From Ignavibacteria bacterium (GTDB lineage: Bacteria > Bacteroidota > Ignavibacteria > Kapaibacteriales > UBA2268), in contig JAOADV010000003.1 of the NCBI GenBank assembly GCA_026417135.1, positions 1 to 52,154 on the forward strand: 52,154 bases of DNA, given 5' to 3'. The notes under the pieces are model-generated. The model was not told where the DNA came from. It made no database searches and saw only the letters and a list, made by a program, of their open reading frames with translations. Position numbers and translations under genes: made by a program. Below, in pieces: positions 7,877 to 16,800 of the stretch; the first letter of the stretch is position 1; each line of letters begins with the position of its first letter.

Positions 7877-10645
7877 TTACTTGATAATAATAAGCGGAAT
7901 TGTCTGTAGCTCATTATTTAGTTGCATATGTATATTATAAAAACCTTCGGGTAAATTAATATTTTCGAATTCGTACGAATTATCCCCAGAAAATACATCA
8001 AATTCACCTAAGCTTTGGACTAAATTACCCTTGATGTCATAAACATTTAAAATCACTTTTTTGGTTAAGCTTTCAACATTCTTAATTCTTACATTGAACC
8101 AATTTGAAATTGGCATCGGATTTACAACAACACTCGAGCCATCGGAAAACTTCAACTCCGAAACAGAGGATGGAACAACACCTGTCCCAACAAGTGGGAT
8201 ATTAAGCGTTGGGTCATTAGTTGCATTAGAAGTAATCCGAAGCATTGCATTATAATTTTTGCCTTCCTTTGGCGAGAAAATAATGCTTAGAGTAAGGGCT
8301 TCGCCTGGACCAAGCGTGTATGGGAGGTTCGGTGGGCTCATAATTGTAAAGACATTCTGCCCAAGTAAAATCTGAATATTTGAAATTTGTAGGTCGGCCA
8401 ATCCAGTATTGGTTAAATCAACACTCGATACCTTGCTGCTTTGAACATCGACATTTCCAAAATTAATTTCATTTTTCGAAGCAGTAATTATTGGAACATT
8501 ACCAGCAACTCCAATTCCATCGAGCGAAATCATTTCGTTGGGGGAATTCGAAGCATTCGATTTTATAACTATCACGCTTGCGTAACTTGTGGCTTCTTGT
8601 TTAGGCGAGAAAGTTACTTGCAACGTAAACTTCGAGTTTGGTTTAATAGTCAAAGGCAAATTAGGTTGATTTGCTATATTAAAGACTCTTTCTGGATCGA
8701 AATCACGGTCGACATAAAGTTCAGAAATTACCAAATCTTCATCGCCAGTGTTAGAAATATCGACAGTCTTAGTTGCTGTTTGTCCAACAATGACTTCTTC
8801 AAAATCAATTGCATTTGTACTAAAAGCAATACGAGGACCTAAAGTTGTTGTACCTTTAGCTAACAGCCAATCGAAAATTTTATTCACGAAAGAATTTCTC
8901 AAAGTTACGCTTGCAATTGCCTCGAATCCAGAGGTAAGATAAACAATTCGGGACTTATTATTTTCAATTCTAATCCCCCCAACATTTTCTGTGCTATTAT
9001 CGTAGTATAAAAATGGTTTAGCAGCTTGCTGGTTGAGAGTGGTCAATATGTCTGTAAAAATGACGAAATATGGATGGGATGATTGATTATATTGGTTTAA
9101 AGTTAAGTTAATTCCATCACCAATTGGGTCATTTGCTACCCCTCTTGCAGGATATTGATTAATATTTGTGATTTGCCCTTGGGAGTTAGCTGTAACACGA
9201 ATAATTGGGTCTTTAGCTTTCCTAATAAACAATTTGTTATAGAAAAAGTCTTTTCCATTTGCTGTTCCTTGAAGGTCGACAATATTTGCATCCAGTTCAG
9301 ATGTGATTAAAATGCTTTTCCCAGCCGAAATTAAGGAATTTAAAGAAGTTAACAGCGGTGAACTTTCAGAGTAAACCCCGGCAAAAAGCCCACGTGTCCG
9401 ATAACTGGTCCCTAAAACAACTAAATCGAAATCTTGCATCGAGTAATTATTTATTATGTCCGTCGAAAAAGCAAGCAAAGCTGCATCGTTAGAATATTTT
9501 GCATTAGTTAAAATGGCTTGATATGCAAAATAAGGACTCGGAGTGTTTGCAAGTGAATAAAATGAATACTTTGTTCCTTCGCTCAACACATAAATGCTCG
9601 CAATTGTAGAAACCGACTTTATTGATACTCTGGGAGTAAATTCCACGCCAAAAATACCAAATTCTGCTTTTCCACCACTTTTTACAGTAATCCTTAAATC
9701 TTGTGTCTGGTTCGGTGGTATTACAAGTTCATTACTACCAACGCTCGCCTGCCAATTAGGTGGAGTATAAGTAGCGTTTTGGTTGATTGCAACTCCGACA
9801 CGCATCAGCTCTGAGGTCGGATTAGTAACTTTAAAAGTATATGTTAATTGTCCATTTCTTGGAATCCTCAAAAAGGGATTTTCAGCTTGAACTTGAACCT
9901 TGGCAACCTTCAAATTTTGTGCTGCTTGAAGAACCTCTTTCGTGTTATCATCTTGGATAAAGGCAACAATATAAATTTCCTTTGCCTGCCAGCTGCTTTT
10001 CATTGTGTAGCTGAAATTATATGTTCTTGTTGAACCAGCATCTTGATTGATTGTCGTCCCAGTATGGTCAGGCAGCATTGTTCTGGCGACCCAATAAAAA
10101 TCTTTTTCTCCATTCGTTCCCGGGGGATTGGTGTAGCCAATGTAATATTCAACTACAGCAACACGCAATTTACGATTGTTTAATGCTTGTACTGTGTTTA
10201 CTGTTACCGAAACGTTACATTGATTGCCAGTCCTTTCTTCGGCAATAGTCAAAGTAATCGGTGATGTTGTTCCTTTGAACTCATTAAAACGTTGCTCTAT
10301 CTGTGCCAGGTTAGAAACTCCTACCAAATATTTTCCATTTATAGCAGCATAAGGTACACCCAAATTTTGTATTCCGTAGTATTCAATCCTACCTCGATTC
10401 ATAGCAGTATTTTCAAGATACATTGGGTCGTTTGCCCCGGGCCACCAAGAATGATAAACCAAAGGAATAATATGGTCAAAATTATCGTTAATAAATTTTT
10501 GAAAAGCTGGATTGTAAGCTGCACAAGGAGGACAACTTGCATTTGTTGCCTCCTCGATTAAGGTCATACGAGGAGTATTCGAATAAAGCGATAAAGCTTG
10601 AAAAAGTACAAAAGTGGAAAGAAGGAATGTAATAAGTTTTTTCAT
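7877..10645 (-). CDS. T9SS-exported Omp28-like protein with CPPC motif, GATase-like module and ASH repeats
   Basis: A 922-residue exported protein. GGAGG just before ATG 10645 fixes the start; residues 1-22 are a signal peptide. About 24-240 is an Omp28/thioredoxin-like domain with C38-P-P-C41 in the context TLIEEATNASCPPCAAYNP, a position where thioredoxin-fold proteins carry their redox cysteines. About 345-600 is a Rossmann-like region (FDLVVLGTSYRTRG, LISAGKSILITSE, YLTSGFEAIAS) resembling the same region of the gene at 5972-7795. Two ASH repeats follow (about 600-718 and 718-828), then a T9SS sorting domain (VILNVYDIKGNLVQSL ... LPEGFYNIHM). Expected location is the cell surface or medium. 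Redox activity is inferred only from CPPC. The transcript ends in the terminator at 7811-7855. Confidence 0.85.
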   Translation of the reverse strand: MKKLITFLLSTFVLFQALSLYSNTPRMTLIEEATNASCPPCAAYNPAFQKFINDNFDHIIPLVYHSWWPGANDPMYLENTAMNRGRIEYYGIQNLGVPYAAINGKYLVGVSNLAQIEQRFNEFKGTTSPITLTIAEERTGNQCNVSVTVNTVQALNNRKLRVAVVEYYIGYTNPPGTNGEKDFYWVARTMLPDHTGTTINQDAGSTRTYNFSYTMKSSWQAKEIYIVAFIQDDNTKEVLQAAQNLKVAKVQVQAENPFLRIPRNGQLTYTFKVTNPTSELMRVGVAINQNATYTPPNWQASVGSNELVIPPNQTQDLRITVKSGGKAEFGIFGVEFTPRVSIKSVSTIASIYVLSEGTKYSFYSLANTPSPYFAYQAILTNAKYSNDAALLAFSTDIINNYSMQDFDLVVLGTSYRTRGLFAGVYSESSPLLTSLNSLISAGKSILITSELDANIVDLQGTANGKDFFYNKLFIRKAKDPIIRVTANSQGQITNINQYPARGVANDPIGDGINLTLNQYNQSSHPYFVIFTDILTTLNQQAAKPFLYYDNSTENVGGIRIENNKSRIVYLTSGFEAIASVTLRNSFVNKIFDWLLAKGTTTLGPRIAFSTNAIDFEEVIVGQTATKTVDISNTGDEDLVISELYVDRDFDPERVFNIANQPNLPLTIKPNSKFTLQVTFSPKQEATSYASVIVIKSNASNSPNEMISLDGIGVAGNVPIITASKNEINFGNVDVQSSKVSSVDLTNTGLADLQISNIQILLGQNVFTIMSPPNLPYTLGPGEALTLSIIFSPKEGKNYNAMLRITSNATNDPTLNIPLVGTGVVPSSVSELKFSDGSSVVVNPMPISNWFNVRIKNVESLTKKVILNVYDIKGNLVQSLGEFDVFSGDNSYEFENINLPEGFYNIHMQLNNELQTIPLIIIK

Positions 10646-10741
10646 GGAACCTCCAAATTATGAATTAAAAAAAAATAATAAACACAATATCAAACCTAAA
10701 AGTTACAACTTCAAATTAAAAAATTTTTTTAAAATAAAAAA

Positions 10742-10837
10742 GGTCAAGTCTTCTATGCACTTCAAACCATTGCCTACCGTTGCTTCCTTCCGGACCTGGC
10801 GGGGTTCGGCAAGTTTTGAAAGCATAGGACCTGACCC
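10742..10837 (-). ncRNA. ffs: Signal recognition particle RNA, bacterial small type
   Basis: On the minus strand the segment contains the diagnostic helix-8 core CAGGTCCGGAAGGAAGCAAC (GGAA tetraloop). The ends pair: GGTCAGGTCCTATGC at the 5' side with GCATAGAAGACTTGACC at the 3' side, giving a single long hairpin of about 96 nt, the size of the 4.5S class. A T-rich stretch follows the 3' end and a TAAATTTG -7 element lies about 5 bases before the 5' end. The exact ends are inferred from pairing. Confidence 0.95.
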
Positions 10838-10841
10838 AACA

Positions 10842-10849
10842 CAAATTTA
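10842..10849 (-). promoter_or_regulatory. -7 element of the SRP RNA promoter
   Basis: TAAATTTG on the minus strand fits the Bacteroidetes TAnnTTTG -7 consensus and lies 5 bases before the inferred RNA start at 10837. I see no clear TTTG at -33. Confidence 0.5.
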
Positions 10850-10921
10850 ATATTTTTTTTGAAGATAATAATTATTCTTTGAAAAATGAAGAGTGTTAAA
10901 TAACAACTGAAAAAAAATTAT

Positions 10922-10929
10922 TAAATTTG
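10922..10929 (+). promoter_or_regulatory. -7 element before tRNA-Arg
   Basis: TAAATTTG, identical to the element before the SRP RNA on the other strand, lies 11 bases before the tRNA. No clear -33 element is seen. Confidence 0.45.
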
Positions 10930-10939
10930 CATTTCAAAT

Positions 10940-11013
<74 letters not shown>

Positions 11014-11895
11014 CTATCTAATGAAAATCTTTTTAGTATCTCGCAAATTTGGAAACTCTTGCTTTACCTGCGTCGGTGATATTATTTTGGTAGCCGTGTC
11101 GATAAAAGTTTGCACTTTCGGTTTCGGAGCTCTCCAAAAATAAATACTATCGCGAGTAACCATAACAGATTTAACCACAATTCCTCGAGCACCAAGTGGT
11201 GGCAATTCCTTCCCATCGCGCCTTATAATTACCCCTCCAGCATTACCAAGAGTAAAACGAAAAAATTTACCAGCTTTCCAAACTTTCGTTTTCTGAGGGA
11301 ATAGAATAATATTCTCGGACAATTTATTATCGACTATCATATTAATCCAAACAGTATCTGTTGCAATGAACTCCAAAAGAATACTATCTTTTGTAATCAC
11401 TTGTCCTGCTTGCTCGCTTGTTTTTATTCTACCAACATCAAAAGTGTCAACAGCACCCCTACTCAACTCGAAAGGTTTCACCTCGTCTTTTTCGTAAAAA
11501 AATGAAAAATAAATTATCGCAAGAACGGAAAGAAATAGTGAACCATAAATAAATATAAGAACTCTATTTAGCTGCTGTGCTGTGTATCGAAACTTTTTCT
11601 TTTTTACCTTTGGTTGAAAAAAGATTAATTCATCCTCTGTCCGAGTTTCTATTTCCTTTTGTTTTCTCTTAAAAATTTGATTAATCTCGTTTTTATACTC
11701 ATCAGAATTTATTCCGAGAAACTCCATATATTCTTTTAAAAAGGAAATCATATAAATCGATGGTTGAAAATCGAAGTTTCCATCTTCAATTGCCTTTAAA
11801 ACATTTAATCTTATTTTAGTTGCTTCGGAAACTTCTTCTAAGGAGAGCCCCTTTTCGACTCGAGCTTTTTTCAATACTTCAGTTAAACTCTCCAT
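11014..11895 (-). CDS. RodZ-like membrane protein with cytoplasmic helix-turn-helix domain
   Basis: I start at ATG 11895 (293 residues, MESLTEVLKKARVEKGLS), the typical RodZ-family start; a TTG seven codons upstream also keeps the frame. Residues about 1-70 are a helix-turn-helix_25 domain (LSLEEVSEATKIRLNVLKAI), followed by a basic linker, one transmembrane helix at about 110-133 (LIFIYGSLFLSVLAIIYFSFF) and an extracytoplasmic beta domain like DUF4115 (about 165-265; ITKDSILLEFIATDTVWINM). RodZ links MreB filaments to the cell-wall elongation machinery and this protein probably has that role; mreB is not in the window. The stop codon abuts the tRNA-Arg gene, which is transcribed toward it. 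Confidence 0.8.
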   Translation of the reverse strand: MESLTEVLKKARVEKGLSLEEVSEATKIRLNVLKAIEDGNFDFQPSIYMISFLKEYMEFLGINSDEYKNEINQIFKRKQKEIETRTEDELIFFQPKVKKKKFRYTAQQLNRVLIFIYGSLFLSVLAIIYFSFFYEKDEVKPFELSRGAVDTFDVGRIKTSEQAGQVITKDSILLEFIATDTVWINMIVDNKLSENIILFPQKTKVWKAGKFFRFTLGNAGGVIIRRDGKELPPLGARGIVVKSVMVTRDSIYFWRAPKPKVQTFIDTATKIISPTQVKQEFPNLRDTKKIFIR

Positions 11896-11941
11896 AAATT
11901 CTTTTATTTTTGCCAATTATTTAAGAGAAAAATTAGTAAAA

Positions 11942-12997
11942 ATGCATAAATTTTTCAAACTACTTATCTTAATAATTACTTTAAATTTAACCATATACGC
12001 AAAAACTCATTCACAAGATACTTCGGTAAAAAACAGCACCCTTTCGCAAAGTATGAATAATTCAACATTGGAAACCGAAAATTATTTTATAGCCGACAAA
12101 CCTCTATTTACCATAACTGGCACCAAAATCCAGAAGAAATCAAAAATCAAGCCAATACCTTTGGCAATTTTCTCAGCAACATACGTTGGCGTTTTTACTT
12201 TACAGCATATTTTACAACTAAATACAATCTGGAAAAATCTTGGAGAATTCCACATTATGGAAGATAAAAATTATGCATTGAATGTCGATAAATTTGGTCA
12301 TTTCTATGGCGCCTTTCTTTCATCTTATGTGTTGAGCCAGACACTACTCGAATGTGGCTTGAGTTACAATTGGGCTATGGGAGTTGGGGCCTTCCTTGGG
12401 CTTGGCTATTCAACTTATGTTGAAATCCTCGACGGATTTGCAGTTGAATGGGGATTTTCTCCAAGCGATTTTTATTCCGACTTGGCTGGTGGTCTTTTCT
12501 TTCTTGGATACGCATATCTACCTTTTTTTCAAAACTTTACCCCTAAGTTTATGTATTTACCTCCAAAATGGTTCAATTCGCATTCCCGAAAACCATCCAA
12601 GATGTTTATTGATGATTATAGTGCCCATACTTTTTGGATAAGTTTGAATGTTTACAATCTACTCCCTCAAAACCTAAAAAAATTTTATCCAAAGTGGTTG
12701 GACATTTCAATCGGCTATGCAGCAAGGAACTTATGTTTTCCTTTGGATACAGCTTTTCACTGTGACCCAAATATTTCTGAACCGGTTCTCCCCTATGTTT
12801 GGGGCAATCAAAAAATTATTATCGCACTCGATTACGACTTGGTAAAATTACTTCCAGATGGACCGCCTTTTTGGAATTGGTTGAAACAATCGCTGAACTA
12901 CTTTAAACTTCCAAGCCCCGCTCTGGAAATTGGTAAGGAAATTAGGTTCTACCTTCTCTATCCTTTCCCTGTAAATTTAGGTAAACTTAAATTTTAA
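11942..12997 (+). CDS. DUF2279 family membrane/periplasmic protein
   Basis: A 351-residue protein with an N-terminal signal peptide (about 1-25, HKFFKLLILIITLNLTIYAK). The central part, around residue 115 onward (DKFGHFYGAFLSSYVLSQ, LGLGYSTYVEILDGF, WGFSPSDFYSDLAGG), is the conserved core of DUF2279, a family that also includes YfiM-like lipoproteins. The invariant-looking H, D and E residues in this hydrophobic core could form a site, but no activity is known. The C-terminal third (SIGYAARNLC, KIIIALDYDL, LEIGKEIRFYLLYPF) could be barrel strands. Its start is only 46 bp from the divergent RodZ-like gene, so the two promoters must overlap. The glycosyltransferase that follows begins 51 bp downstream. 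Confidence 0.7.
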   Translation: MHKFFKLLILIITLNLTIYAKTHSQDTSVKNSTLSQSMNNSTLETENYFIADKPLFTITGTKIQKKSKIKPIPLAIFSATYVGVFTLQHILQLNTIWKNLGEFHIMEDKNYALNVDKFGHFYGAFLSSYVLSQTLLECGLSYNWAMGVGAFLGLGYSTYVEILDGFAVEWGFSPSDFYSDLAGGLFFLGYAYLPFFQNFTPKFMYLPPKWFNSHSRKPSKMFIDDYSAHTFWISLNVYNLLPQNLKKFYPKWLDISIGYAARNLCFPLDTAFHCDPNISEPVLPYVWGNQKIIIALDYDLVKLLPDGPPFWNWLKQSLNYFKLPSPALEIGKEIRFYLLYPFPVNLGKLKF

Positions 12998-13048
12998 TTC
13001 CTTTTTTTTTCATATCTTTGAATTTTTTAATTAGAGTAACCATTAGAA

Positions 13049-13852
13049 TTGGAAAAAATTAATACCTTCGACTATGTTAAAAAGAAAAAATTACCAAAAC
13101 TCGAAAGTAGGACACCCCAGAAACCATTCATAAGCATTGTCATACCAGTATTCCAAGAAGAAAAAATATTGGAAAGTGTTTTATCTAAATACGACAAATC
13201 TATTTTAGAAAAATACAACGCAGAGTTAATCATCAGCGATGGAGGTAGCACAGATAAAACTCTACAAATTGTAAGAAAATTTACCTCCAATTACGTTTTG
13301 CATCACGGGAAACATAGGCAAACTATCGCAGAAGGTAGAAATCTCGGTAGCCAAATTGCAAAAGGCGAAATTCTGGTTTTCATAAACGGCGATACAATCC
13401 CTTGCTGCTTAGATAAGTTTTTGAACTATATTCATACTTGGGCAAAAACTGATAGAACAACGATAGCACTTGCTGTTAAAGTTAAACCTTTCCCCGAAGA
13501 AGAAAACTTAAAGGACAAAATCTTTTACTTTTTGCATAATAACTATGTCCGATTTCTGAATTTACTTGGTATTGGAATGGGTAGAGGTGAATGCCAAATA
13601 ATAAGAAGGTCCTTTTTCGAAAAAGCTGGAGGATACAATCCAAAAATTCACGCTGGAGAAGATTTCGACTTATACTTTCGACTTTCTCGAATTGGTAAAG
13701 TAAAGTATGTCGACGAAATCTTTGTTTACGAATCCCCAAGACGATTCCGAAAAAATGGATATCTTAAAACTATTTTTCAATGGGGACTTAATGCATTCTT
13801 TGTAATGTTTTTCGAAAAATCCTTTTCGAACAATTGGGAGCCAATTCGGTAA
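13049..13852 (+). CDS. Family 2 glycosyltransferase
   Basis: A 267-residue GT-A glycosyltransferase. The start is TTG 13049; no in-frame ATG is available before the conserved domain. The fold begins with FISIVIPVFQEEKILESVL. Donor-binding residues are seen in D64-G-G-S-T-D69 and in NGDT (about 113-117), which takes the place of a DxD motif. The acceptor-side ED motif is G203-E204-D205. There is no transmembrane segment, so it acts as a soluble or peripheral enzyme on the cytoplasmic side. Substrate is unknown. It sits between a DUF2279 gene and the activase gene, with 20 bp to the latter, and is probably cotranscribed with both. Confidence 0.85.
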   Translation: MEKINTFDYVKKKKLPKLESRTPQKPFISIVIPVFQEEKILESVLSKYDKSILEKYNAELIISDGGSTDKTLQIVRKFTSNYVLHHGKHRQTIAEGRNLGSQIAKGEILVFINGDTIPCCLDKFLNYIHTWAKTDRTTIALAVKVKPFPEEENLKDKIFYFLHNNYVRFLNLLGIGMGRGECQIIRRSFFEKAGGYNPKIHAGEDFDLYFRLSRIGKVKYVDEIFVYESPRRFRKNGYLKTIFQWGLNAFFVMFFEKSFSNNWEPIR

Positions 13853-13872
13853 TTTTTGATTGTCAATGAACT

Positions 13873-16800
13873 ATGAAAAGCTTTTGGGGAGTTTGTATTG
13901 GTGCTTCAACCATTACATTCGTCAAAATAAATAAAACATTAAATAGCAATTTCGAGCTTCAAGCTGTTGAATCATTTTCTCACAGTGGCAAACCTCGCGA
14001 AGTCTTCGCAACCGAAATTGAAAGATTAAACCCAGAAAGATTCCCTATTGTCGTTACCGGACGCAAATTTCGAAATAATGTTAGATTACCAAATATTTCC
14101 GAAATCGAAGCTACCGAACTAACATTTAAAGAATTATTTCTCGACAAAGGTAACTTCAAAGCCATTGCTTCGCTGGGTAGCGAAACTTTTGTAGTCTATG
14201 TATTGGATAAGAAAGGAAATATATCCAATATAATTACGCGCAACCAATGTGCATCCGGAACTGGCGAATTCTTCCTTCAACAAATTAGAAGAATGAACAT
14301 TGAATTAGAAGACCTCAAAAACTTTCAAAATAACGTTAAACCCTTTAAGGTTTCTGGACGATGTTCAGTATTTTGCAAATCTGATTGCACACATGCATTG
14401 AACAAAAATGTTCCGAAGGAGGAAGTTCTTGCTGGACTTGCATTGATGATGGCTGACAAAATTGAAGAGTTACTACATAAAGTTGAAAACGGCAAAGTTC
14501 TTGTCGTTGGCGGGGTAACCCGAAATAAACTTGTAATGAAATTCCTATCAGAAAAAAATTTCGAAATTGTTATTCCTAAAGAGGCAACTTACTTCGAAGC
14601 CTTAGGGGCCGCTCTTTATTGCGCCCAAAATCATCAAAACCTTTCATTCGATTTTAGCAATATTTTTAAACCAGCGAAAAGTTCTTTTCTTTTCCACAAA
14701 CCTTTAAAGGAACATTTGGATTTGGTTGAATTTAAAAAAATTGAAAAAGGTGAACCTAAAGATGGAGACGTTTGTATTGTAGGCTTGGACGTTGGCTCTA
14801 CAACAACAAAAGGAGTTTTAATAAGAACGACAGACTGCAAAATTTTGGCTTCCTCGTATATATATACGCACGGAGAACCAATCAAAGCTGCAAGAAAGGT
14901 ATATTCAGAATTATCTAGTCAACTGCTGGGGAAAAAAATTAAAATAATTGGGTTAGGAACAACGGGTTCTGGACGTCAAGTTACTGGGCTTCATGCTTTA
15001 ACAAAAGGTATTTTTAATGAGATAATTGCCCACGCCACCGCAGCAATCTATTTCGACCCGAATGTCGACACTATTTTTGAAATTGGTGGACAAGACGCAA
15101 AATACACATACTTGGTAAATAAAGTCCCCGCAGATTACGCTATGAACGAAGCTTGTTCTGCTGGAACTGGTTCATTTATCGAAGAAGCAGCTTTTGAAGC
15201 TTTGGGAATTCGTGCAAATCAAATTGAAAAGTACGCTTTTGCCGCCGACAACCCACCCAATTTCAGCGACCAATGTGCTGCTTTTATAAGTTCAGACATC
15301 AAAACTGCACAAAACGAAAACATAGATAGGAACAACATAACAGCAGGTTTGGTTTACTCGATATGTGTAAATTACATCAACCGTGTTAAAGGAAATCGCC
15401 CCATTGGAAACGTTGTTTTCATGCAAGGTGGGGTTTGCTACAACAAAGCCATACCAGTTGCAATGGCTGGCTTGATAGGGAAAAAGATAATTGTGCCTCC
15501 AGAACCCGGACTTATGGGTGCTTTTGGTGTAGCCTTGCAAGTGAAAGAAAAAATAGAACTGGGGCTTTTAGAACCACAAGAATTTTCTTTAACTGAACTT
15601 GCTACTCGTGAAGTTTCATACAAAGAACCCTTTATCTGTTATGGTGGAAAAGAAAAATGCGACCTTCGTTGCTCAATTAACCGAATTACTGTAAATGGCA
15701 AAACATTCCCATTTGGTGGTGCTTGCAACAAATTCTACAACTTGCTCTATGATAAAAGAGTAGATATTGGCGAATACGATTTTGTTGCCAAGCGTAACGA
15801 ATTACTATTTAGATTTTCAAACAATGAACAAAAACAATATTCAAAAATTAAAACGACAATAGGACTGAATTTATCTTATCATAATTTTACAATACTACCT
15901 TTATTCAAAACTTTTTTCGAAGAATTAGGGTTCGAAGTTATTCTCCCAGATTTTGCTGACCCTCGTGGTTTTGACCGTGAACATACAAGTTTTTGCTTTC
16001 CAGCTCAAATTTCTTTATGTATGTTTCAGAACCTTTTAGATAAAAACCCAGATTACATCTTTCTCCCAGAAATTTTCGAAATGTGGACAGAAGAAGACGA
16101 ACCACAACGATTGGATTTCAATAGTAGTTGCGTTTTTGTAAGTGGAGAGCCTTTTTATTTAAAGCAAGCTTTCAAAGATTACAATCTTGAAAATAAAATT
16201 ATTACAGATTACTTTAACTTTGCTAATGGTTTCGATAAAGAAATAGATAAATTTCAAAAAATTGCCAAACATCTTGGTATCGACGAGGAACAATCGCAAA
16301 AGGCTTTTCGTTTGGCACTCGAAAAGCAAAATTTATTCTTTGACGCAATTCGAGAAGAAGGTCAACAATTTTTAAACTTTCTTGAAAATAATCCAGATAA
16401 GTTCGCTGTAGTTTTAGTTGGAAGACCATATAATTCCTTTACAAGTTTTACAAATAAAGGAGTTCCTCAGAAATTTGCAAGCCGAGGAGTTTATGTTATC
16501 CCTTATGAATTTTTAGATACAAAGACACATTCACTCGATGAAAGCCAATTTTGGGAAGCTGGAAAGAAAATTTTGAAAGCTGCAAAGGCAATTGCTTTAA
16601 ACGAACAGCTCTTTCCCGTTTATATTACTAATTTCTCTTGCGGTCCCGATTCTATGCTTATTCCCCAATTTCGTTCGATAGTAGGAACAAGACCTTCGCT
16701 AACACTCGAACTTGACCAGCACACAGCCGATGCCGGTATTAATACAAGAATAGATGCTTTCTTGGATATTGTAGAAAATTATCGAGCATTAAAAAAGAAA

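Noticed and set aside
10614-10850. A 78-codon plus-strand frame
   Set aside because: It runs across the antisense of the SRP RNA and its flanks; the RNA call explains this conservation-like sequence.
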